From positions 1 through 60,056 of the forward strand of contig NZ_JAFKFW010000031.1 in the NCBI RefSeq assembly GCF_017308015.1: a stretch of DNA of 60,056 nt. Direction: 5' to 3'. This document shows positions 54,510 to 60,056 of the stretch, one piece after another; the first letter of the stretch is position 1, and the number at the start of each line of letters is the position of its first letter. The position numbers and the translations under genes are program-made. This DNA is from Allobosea sp. Its GTDB lineage: Bacteria > Pseudomonadota > Alphaproteobacteria > Rhizobiales > Beijerinckiaceae. The notes under the pieces are model-generated. The model made no database searches. It was not told where the DNA came from and saw nothing but the letters and a program-made list of their open reading frames with translations.

Positions 54510-55448
54510 CTACAGCGACTTGAAGCTCGGATAGTGGCCGCGATAGCTCTTCTCGAGGATTGCGACGCCACCCCGGTCCTTCAGGATCTGCGCCACCGAG
54601 AGGCCCAGCTCGCGCGCCTGTTCCGGCGGTGCGCTCTGATCGGCTATGACGCGTTCGGTGCCCTCGATCGAAGTGACCTGCGCATGCAGCGTCAGGCGGC
54701 CGTCCTGCCAAAGCGCACAGGCGCCAACGGGCAGGCTGCACCCTGCCCCCAGCGCATGCATCATCTCGCGTTCGGCCTCGGCCTCGGCACGGGCCTGCGG
54801 GCATTCGATCGCCTTCAGCACCTCGAGCACCGCCGTATCCTCGGCACGGGCCTCCAGTCCAAGCGCACCCTGCCCGACGGCATAGGGGAACAGGGACGGG
54901 GCGAGCGCCTCCGACGAGGCTTCGTGAAGCCCCAACCGGCGCAGGCCGGCCTGAGCGAGGATGACCGCATCGAGCGCATCCTCACCGTCGATCTTGGCGA
55001 GGCGCGGGCCGACATTGCCTCGGATCGGAACAACGGTCACATCCGGCCGCAGGTTCAGAATCTGGGCGCGGCGCCGGAGCGAGCCCGTACCGACGCGCGC
55101 GCCCTGGCGCAGCGAGGCCATGGTCGCGCCGCAGAGCGCATCGCGCGGGTCCTCGCGCGGCGGCACCGAAGCGAGGACGAGGCCCTCATGCAAGGTGGTC
55201 GGCAGATCCTTCAGCGAATGGACGACGAAATCGACCTCTCGCTTCACCAGTTGCTGCTCATGCTCGACGGCGAAGACGCCGACCATGCCAAACTGGTGGA
55301 ACTCGGAGACGCGATCGCGATCGGCGATGGTGGCGATCTGGCAGAGAGTGAACTCCACCTCCGGGAACTTCTCCCGGATCATGCCCATGACGTGGTTGGT
55401 CTGGGCCATCGCCAGCGGGCTGCGGCGTGTGCCGATCCTCAGATGCAT
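54510..55448 (-). CDS. hemC: hydroxymethylbilane synthase homologue (divergent)
   Basis: A 312-residue porphobilinogen-deaminase-family protein. Conserved: RIGTRRSPLA (Arg and Ser of the active site), HSLKDLPT with the catalytic Asp, SLRRR, IRGNVGPRL, and the dipyrromethane-cofactor Cys in GAGCSLPVG. Changed: the loop that in E. coli reads GKGLFVKE is here MVGVFAVE, losing both lysines, and the GTSSLRR Ser is Gly. Start at ATG 55448 (MHLRIG). No other haem gene is nearby. It could be the housekeeping enzyme or a paralogue with another role. Confidence 0.8.
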   Translation of the reverse strand: MHLRIGTRRSPLAMAQTNHVMGMIREKFPEVEFTLCQIATIADRDRVSEFHQFGMVGVFAVEHEQQLVKREVDFVVHSLKDLPTTLHEGLVLASVPPREDPRDALCGATMASLRQGARVGTGSLRRRAQILNLRPDVTVVPIRGNVGPRLAKIDGEDALDAVILAQAGLRRLGLHEASSEALAPSLFPYAVGQGALGLEARAEDTAVLEVLKAIECPQARAEAEAEREMMHALGAGCSLPVGACALWQDGRLTLHAQVTSIEGTERVIADQSAPPEQARELGLSVAQILKDRGGVAILEKSYRGHYPSFKSL

Positions 55449-55566
55449 GATTTCAAAGCTCTCGGTCCTGTCCGGCCGGGCCGGTCCTTGCGGCGGTCTA
55501 TAACAGGGGCGCACCGGGCTGACGAGTGCGGCGCAATTTCGCGCCGGCAGGGAAGGCACCCCCTTT

Positions 55567-57030
55567 TCAAACGCCGCCGGCGCTCGGCGCCACCTGCTGG
55601 ATGGCCGGCATCGCCTGCCTGAGCACTTCGATGACCCGCGGATCGCGCGACTGGGCGACATTGAAGCGCATGAAACTGCCGGCAGTCTGGGCCACGCTGA
55701 AGACATTCCCCGGTGCCAGCACCACGCCCTGCATCACGGCCAGGCGGGCAAGCTCGGCGGAATCGACGCCCGCCGGAAGGTGGCACCAGAGGTAGAAGCC
55801 GCCGCGCGGCATCAGCCAGGGACGAATTTCCAGCGCTTCCAGCCGGTCGGCGACCTCCCGCCGCGCTTGGGCCAGGCGACGGCGCAGGTCTTCCATGTGC
55901 TTGCGGTAGCCGCCGCCGGCGAGAACCCCGGCCAGCAGTTCCGTCGAGACCGGACCGGGTCCGCCGAAGCTGGTCGCGACCTGCAGGTCGACGAGCCCCT
56001 CGACCCAGTCCGCCCGCGCCGCGATATAGCCGCAGCGGACGGCGGCCGACAGCGTCTTGGAGAAGCTGCCGATCCGGATGACACGCTCCAGTCCATCGAG
56101 CGCCGCCAGCCGCGAGGATGGCTCGGGCTCGAAATCGGCGAAGATGTCATCCTCGACGATGATTACGTCATTGGCGGCAGCAGCGCTGAGCACACGATAG
56201 GCAGCCTGTGGCGACAGGCCAGCACCGGTCGGATTATGCAGCCCCGAATTGGTCAGGTAGAGGCGCGGGCGCTCGGCCGCGACGACCGTCTCGAACAACG
56301 CCGTATCCGGACCGGACGGCGTATAGGGCACACTCAGGACGCGCACCTGATGCGCCCGCAAAAGCGCCTGAAAATTGAAATAACAGGGGTCGTCGACGAG
56401 CACGGCATCGCCCGGCCGCAGCAGGAACCGACAGATCAGGTCGAGCGCCTGCGTGCCCGAGCCCGTTAGCATGAGCTGTTCCGGCGTAACCGCAAGCCCG
56501 GCCTCGGCCAAGCGCCCGAGCAGGAGACGGCGCAGGACAGAGGCACCGCGCGTGCCGCCATAATCGGTAAGGATGGCCCCATCGGCGCGGGCCAGCGCCC
56601 GGAAGCCGCGGCGCAAGGCTTCGTCCGGCATCCAGCCGGGTGGGAGCCAGCCGCAGCCCGGTTTCAGCGTGCCGGGCCCGGCATCGAGCGACTGGCGCGA
56701 GACCCAGAACGGATCGACCACAAGCTCCTGCGGCGATGCAGCTTGCGTCAGCGCCAGGGGCGGCAGGCCCCCGCCGGTCACATAGAAGCCGGAGCCTTGC
56801 CGCGCGCGGATCAGGCCTTCGGCTGCCAGACGGTCATAGGCTTCGACCACGGTGGAGGGCGAAACCTTCATCGTCGCGGCAAAGCCGCGGATCGAGGGCA
56901 AGCGGTCGCCCGGGGCCAGCGTCCGCGCCGCCAGGCGACCACGAATCGCTGCCATCACCGCCTCCGTTCGGGTCGCGGCGGATTTGCTTTTGACGATTGT
57001 ATGGCGATCCATAGCCACACAGTTTGCCAT
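55567..57030 (-). CDS. MocR-type regulator: GntR HTH fused to class I aminotransferase
   Basis: A 487-residue fusion. Residues about 20-90 are a GntR winged helix (LAPGDRLPSIRGFAATMKVSPSTV in two parts: LAPGDRLPSIRG and MKVSPSTVVEAYDRL). From about 115 on is a PLP aminotransferase fold with LTGSGTQALDL, NPTGAGLS, and the PLP Lys in RIGSFSKTLSAAVRCGY. MocR proteins sense PLP or amino compounds and usually control a divergent gene. That gene here is the EamA transporter starting about 70 bases away. An alternative start is the ATG six codons in. Confidence 0.92.
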   Translation of the reverse strand: MANCVAMDRHTIVKSKSAATRTEAVMAAIRGRLAARTLAPGDRLPSIRGFAATMKVSPSTVVEAYDRLAAEGLIRARQGSGFYVTGGGLPPLALTQAASPQELVVDPFWVSRQSLDAGPGTLKPGCGWLPPGWMPDEALRRGFRALARADGAILTDYGGTRGASVLRRLLLGRLAEAGLAVTPEQLMLTGSGTQALDLICRFLLRPGDAVLVDDPCYFNFQALLRAHQVRVLSVPYTPSGPDTALFETVVAAERPRLYLTNSGLHNPTGAGLSPQAAYRVLSAAAANDVIIVEDDIFADFEPEPSSRLAALDGLERVIRIGSFSKTLSAAVRCGYIAARADWVEGLVDLQVATSFGGPGPVSTELLAGVLAGGGYRKHMEDLRRRLAQARREVADRLEALEIRPWLMPRGGFYLWCHLPAGVDSAELARLAVMQGVVLAPGNVFSVAQTAGSFMRFNVAQSRDPRVIEVLRQAMPAIQQVAPSAGGV

Positions 57031-57101
57031 GAATGTATCGGTCTGTCGCTGGCTTCGTCGCTTTCCCGCACCTAGAGCACGGCTTCCGGCGAAGCAGCAG
57101 G

Positions 57102-57977
57102 ATGAATCGCATGTTCGGCAACCTGGGTGGCAAGGGCTGGGGCAGCGGGCTCGTCGGCGTGCTGATCTTCAGCGGCTCGCTGCCGGCGACACGCGTGGCG
57201 GTGGCCGGATTCTCGCCGCTGTTCCTGACCGGCGCCCGCGCTGCCATCGCGGCTCTCCTGGGCGCGGCCTGCCTCGTACTGCTACGCCAGCAATGGCCCG
57301 GGAAGGCCGATATCCGCCCGCTCGCGATCGTCGCGCTCGGGGTGGTGCTCGGCTTTCCGCTGCTCACGGCGCTCGCCCTGCAGCATATTCCCTCGGCACG
57401 CTCGATCGTCTTCATCGGCTTGTTGCCGCTCGCGACGGCGCTGTTCGGCGTACTGCGCGGCGGCGAACGGCCGAAGCCGATGTTCTGGCTGTTCTCGGGG
57501 ATCGGCAGCGCGACCGTCGCGGGCTTCGCGCTCGTCAATGGCGAAAGCGGCTCGCTGGCGGGTGACCTGCTGATGGTCGCGGCCGTCCTGCTCTGTGGGC
57601 TCGGCTATGCTGAGGGCGCGACCTTGTCGCGCCGGCTCGGTGGCTGGCAGGTGATTTCCTGGGCGCTGCTCCTGTCGTTGCCAGCGATGGCTGTCATCGC
57701 CTTGCTGTTCTGGCCCGCGACTTGGCAGGGCATCGGCACGCCGGCCTGGATCGGGCTCGGCTATGTCTCGGTCTTCAGCATGCTCGTCGGCTTCGTGTTC
57801 TGGTATCGCGGCCTGGCGCTCGGCGGTATCGCCAGTGTCGGCCAACTTCAATTGCTCCAGCCGTTCTTCGGGCTGATGCTGGCGGGCTGGCTGCTCGGCG
57901 AGCCGATCGCCTGGACGATGATCGCGGCGACCGCCGTGGTCGTGCTCTGCGTCGCAGGCGCGAAGCGCTTCGCCTGA
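57102..57977 (+). CDS. EamA/DMT family transporter
   Basis: A 291-residue inner-membrane protein with about ten hydrophobic helices in two EamA repeats (about 10-135 and 150-285). It includes FIGLLPLATALFGVL in repeat one and GQLQLLQPFFGLMLAGWLLGEP in repeat two, typical of drug/metabolite exporters (RhaT/YdcZ superfamily). The ATG at 57102 lies directly after AGCAGG; the ATG three codons later has a better-spaced site and may be the real start. Divergent from the MocR regulator, so it may export an amine or amino acid sensed by it. Confidence 0.88.
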   Translation: MNRMFGNLGGKGWGSGLVGVLIFSGSLPATRVAVAGFSPLFLTGARAAIAALLGAACLVLLRQQWPGKADIRPLAIVALGVVLGFPLLTALALQHIPSARSIVFIGLLPLATALFGVLRGGERPKPMFWLFSGIGSATVAGFALVNGESGSLAGDLLMVAAVLLCGLGYAEGATLSRRLGGWQVISWALLLSLPAMAVIALLFWPATWQGIGTPAWIGLGYVSVFSMLVGFVFWYRGLALGGIASVGQLQLLQPFFGLMLAGWLLGEPIAWTMIAATAVVVLCVAGAKRFA

Positions 57978-58046
57978 CCGGATCCCTCCCCGAACTCTTG
58001 GAATTCCCGCCGTCCAAGGCCATCTTGAGGCTATGGAGGTTGCGAC

Positions 58047-58310
58047 ATGGCAAGCGGATGGGCTCCCGACGGGGCGGTTCAGGACCAGATCGATGGCTCG
58101 ATCACGGATGCGGTTCGTCTTGCACGCTCACGGCTGCCAAGCGGCCCCGGCGAGATCTACTGCCAGGAATGCGGCGAAGAGATTCCCGAAGCGCGTCGGC
58201 TCGCCATGCCTGGCGCCCGGCTCTGCGTCGCCTGCCAGTCCGGACACGACCGCTCGGCGGCGCAATCCAGCTACAACCGGCGCGGCAGCAAAGACAGCCA
58301 GTTGAAGTAA
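58047..58310 (+). CDS. DksA/TraR-type zinc finger protein
   Basis: An 87-residue protein with a four-cysteine zinc finger: C39-x2-C42 (YCQECGEEIPEARR) and C60-x2-C63 (LCVACQSGHD). The short N-terminal helix contains VQDQIDGSITDAVRLAR. It resembles the small YbiI-like relatives of DksA, too short for the full coiled coil that enters the RNA polymerase channel. Its role is unknown; relatives may modulate transcription. ATG at 58047 after GGAGGTTGC. Confidence 0.85.
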   Translation: MASGWAPDGAVQDQIDGSITDAVRLARSRLPSGPGEIYCQECGEEIPEARRLAMPGARLCVACQSGHDRSAAQSSYNRRGSKDSQLK

Positions 58311-58414
58311 GAGCGGCCACAGCGGAACGCGCTCCATCTCTCCGGCTGCGTCCGAAAACGGGGCACCCATCAGAGGCGATGGCCATGACGCGCTGCGATG
58401 TCGGGGAATAATCG

Positions 58415-58490
58415 TGGTGCCGCAAGAGGGATTCGAACCCCCGACCCCCTCATTACGAATGAGGTGCTCTACCAGCTGAGCTATTGCGGC
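58415..58490 (-). tRNA. tRNA-Thr, anticodon CGU
   Basis: A 76-nt cloverleaf on the minus strand. The acceptor stem GCCGCAA pairs with TTGCGGC, then discriminator A and encoded CCA (58415-58417). The D-arm AGCTC-GAGC, anticodon stem CCTCA-TGAGG with loop TTCGTAA (anticodon CGT in DNA) and T-arm GGGGG-TTCGAAT-CCCTC are all intact. CGU reads the ACG codon, frequent in this GC-rich genome. Confidence 0.97.
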
Positions 58491-58581
58491 AACGGGTGGC
58501 GCTGTACCAGCAGGCGCCGGGCTTGGCAAGCCAAACTCGACGCCATGCACACCGTCTCGACGGGACTGTGCACACCAGCCG

Positions 58582-59529
58582 TCAATCCTTGCGCAGCTTC
58601 TCCGTCTCGGGCTTCTCCTGGCCGAGCGCGACGATGCCGCGGCGGATGGCGCGGGTGCGGGTGAAGTGCTTGTGCAGGGTCTCGCCATCGCCATAGCGGA
58701 TGGCGCGGGTGAGCAGGGCAAGGTCCTCGTTGAAGCGGCCGAGCATCTCCAGCACGGCCTCCTTGTTATGCAGGAAGACGTCGCGCCACATCGTCGGGTC
58801 GGAGGCCGCGATGCGGGTGAAGTCGCGGAAGCCGCCGGCCGAGAACTTGATCACCTCGGACTGCGTCACCGCCTCCAGATCCTCGGCCGTGCCGACGATG
58901 TTGTAGGCGATCAGATGCGGCAGATGGCTGGTGACGGCCAGCACGAGGTCATGATGCTGCGCGCTCATCACTTCGACCAGCGCGCCCATCCCCTCCCAGA
59001 ACTGGCGGGTTTTCGCGATGGCCGCCGCGTCCGTGCCCTCCGGCGGTGTCAGGATGCACCAGCGGTTGAGGAAGAGACTCGGGAAGCCGGCATCGGGGCC
59101 AGAATTCTCGGTGCCCGCCACCGGATGGGCCGGCACGAAGGCGACGCCTTCCGGCAGATGCGGCGAGACGGCATCGACGACCGAGCCCTTGACCGAGCCG
59201 ACATCGGAAACGATCGCACCGGGCTTCAGCTCCGATGCGATCTCGGCCGCGACCGGGCCGCAGGCTCCGACCGGCACGCAGAAGATGATGTGATCGGCAT
59301 CGCGGGCCGCCTCCGCCGCCGTCTCAGCGACGACATGGCCGAGGCCGAGCTCGCGCGCCCGCTTGCGGACGGCCTCGTCGCGATCGGCCAGCACGATCGT
59401 GCCGGCAAGGTTCAGCTCCTTCGCCGCGCGCGCGATCGAGGAGCCGATCAGCCCGATGCCGATGATGGCGAGGCGGGCGAAGACCGGCTCAGAACGGCGC
59501 GGCGCGAAGCTTTCCGCCATCTCGGTCAC
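58582..59529 (-). CDS. tyrA: prephenate/arogenate dehydrogenase
   Basis: A 315-residue NAD(P)+-dependent TyrA-family enzyme making 4-hydroxyphenylpyruvate from prephenate, or tyrosine from arogenate. Rossmann motif [10 protein letters not shown] (about 24-33), the active-site [10 protein letters not shown] and the C-terminal helical dimerisation domain ([24 protein letters not shown]) are clear. No chorismate mutase or ACT domain. Its ATG overlaps the stop of the upstream aminotransferase gene (ATGA), linking two tyrosine-pathway steps. Confidence 0.94.
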   Translation of the reverse strand: MTEMAESFAPRRSEPVFARLAIIGIGLIGSSIARAAKELNLAGTIVLADRDEAVRKRARELGLGHVVAETAAEAARDADHIIFCVPVGACGPVAAEIASELKPGAIVSDVGSVKGSVVDAVSPHLPEGVAFVPAHPVAGTENSGPDAGFPSLFLNRWCILTPPEGTDAAAIAKTRQFWEGMGALVEVMSAQHHDLVLAVTSHLPHLIAYNIVGTAEDLEAVTQSEVIKFSAGGFRDFTRIAASDPTMWRDVFLHNKEAVLEMLGRFNEDLALLTRAIRYGDGETLHKHFTRTRAIRRGIVALGQEKPETEKLRKD

Positions 59530-60056
59530 GCCTTGATGAAGTCGGCGAGCGCGGCGACGACGAGACGGTTGGCCTCCTCACTGCCGATGGTCATACGCAG
59601 CGCATCCGGCAGGCCATAGCCGCCGACGGCGCGCAGGATGAGGCCGCGCTGGGTCAGGAAGGCGTCGGCATCCTTGGCGGTCTTGCCGGGCGTCCTGGTG
59701 AAATGGATCAGCACGAAATTGCCGACCGAGGGCGTGACGGTCAGGCCGAGCTTCTCCAACTCCGCCGTCGTCCAGGCCAGCCACTTCTCGTTGTGCTCAA
59801 GGGCGGCAGAGACGTGTGCGTCGTCGGCGACAGCGGCGGCGCCGGCCTCGATCGCAGCGCCGTTGACGTTGAACGGGCCGCGGATGCGTTCGAGCGCGTC
59901 AATGATATGGGCCGGCGCATACATCCAGCCGATGCGCAGATTGGCGAGGCCGTAAATCTTCGAGAAGGTTCGGGTCATCACGACATTCTCGCTCTCGGCG
60001 ACGAGCTCGATACCGGAGGCGTAGTCGTTGCGGCGAACATACTCCGCATAGGCCGC
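59526..60056 (-). CDS. hisC: histidinol-phosphate/aromatic aminotransferase, C-terminal part
   Basis: Partial gene: the frame is open to the last base of the window, so the N-terminal half lies beyond it. The 176 visible residues are from a class I/II PLP aminotransferase of the HisC family. The PLP Lys sits in [16 protein letters not shown], about 30 residues into the visible part, and FVLIHF and [11 protein letters not shown] are in the small domain. Coupled by ATGA to tyrA, it could act on histidinol phosphate, phenylpyruvate or prephenate. The hisC symbol refers to the family. Confidence 0.88.
   Translation of the reverse strand, partial: AAYAEYVRRNDYASGIELVAESENVVMTRTFSKIYGLANLRIGWMYAPAHIIDALERIRGPFNVNGAAIEAGAAAVADDAHVSAALEHNEKWLAWTTAELEKLGLTVTPSVGNFVLIHFTRTPGKTAKDADAFLTQRGLILRAVGGYGLPDALRMTIGSEEANRLVVAALADFIKA

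Noticed and set aside
58415-58490. tRNA-Thr as an integration site
   Set aside because: No integrase, no direct repeat of the tRNA 3' end in the window, and flanking genes look like ordinary chromosome.
1-60056. CRISPR array, prophage, transposase or toxin-antitoxin pair
   Set aside because: No regularly spaced repeats, no phage or transposase motifs and no small paired genes with antitoxin-like DNA-binding features were seen.

Overview
The window is GC-rich, densely coded chromosomal DNA from an alphaproteobacterium. Gene content (complete hut pathway through formylglutamate, several solute-binding-protein ABC operons, an HTH-fused citrate synthase, glycine-zipper lipoprotein, PRC-barrel protein) suggests the Hyphomicrobiales, perhaps a Bosea-like organism. 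The genus is an impression and not a demonstrated result. I see no phage, transposase, integrase, rRNA or CRISPR.

Layout. 1-2.0 kb: 3' part of an M20 amidohydrolase, then an LhgO-type FAD oxidoreductase. 2.1-5.0 kb (minus): zwf-pgl-eda. 5.1-10.5 kb (minus): a complete five-gene dipeptide/oligopeptide ABC operon. 10.7-17.5 kb (plus): three tightly coupled genes encoding a transglutaminase fused to a DUF2126 ligase-like domain, a circularly permuted ATP-grasp fused to an alpha-E domain, and a second transglutaminase. This matches a predicted but uncharacterised peptide-ligation/tagging system. 17.5-24.2 kb: cysteine-rich copper-storage-like protein, ketoglutarate-semialdehyde-type dehydrogenase, small membrane protein, PNPOx-like protein, PAP2 phosphatase, diacylglycerol-kinase-like protein, a third transglutaminase-like protein with its usual His replaced, PRC-barrel protein and glycine-zipper lipoprotein.

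24.2-32.4 kb is a full histidine-utilisation locus: hutF-hutC on the minus strand and hutI-hutH-hutG-hutU-hutD on the plus strand, divergent around two perfect TTGCATATGCAA palindromes. A third copy of the palindrome lies 12 kb away, inside a candidate promoter of a NitT/TauT-type ABC operon (36.3-39.3 kb). That suggests HutC also controls this transporter. 32.6-36.1 kb: two divergent citrate-synthase-like genes, one with an N-terminal helix-turn-helix, then a cyclopropane fatty acid synthase. 39.6-46.1 kb: a TPP enzyme of the acetolactate synthase family, an acetylpolyamine amidohydrolase/HDAC-like protein, a TetR regulator with an acyl-CoA dehydrogenase, a GGDEF protein and a small secreted Asp/Tyr-rich protein.

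46.2-54.0 kb (minus): a six-gene cluster of M81 (MlrC-like) metallopeptidase, YtcJ-like amidohydrolase, oligopeptide-binding protein, two permeases and an M14-type deacylase, with no ATPase genes. 54.5-60.0 kb: a divergent hydroxymethylbilane synthase homologue, a MocR-type regulator divergent from an EamA exporter, a DksA/TraR-type zinc finger protein, tRNA-Thr(CGU), prephenate/arogenate dehydrogenase (tyrA) and the 3' part of a hisC-type aminotransferase.

Intergenic DNA carries several palindromic repeats: a 78-bp element in two copies, an inverted REPIN-like pair, and GTCAT-CCCGG palindromes inside operons. The general theme is uptake and breakdown of amino acids and peptides feeding glutamate and central carbon metabolism.
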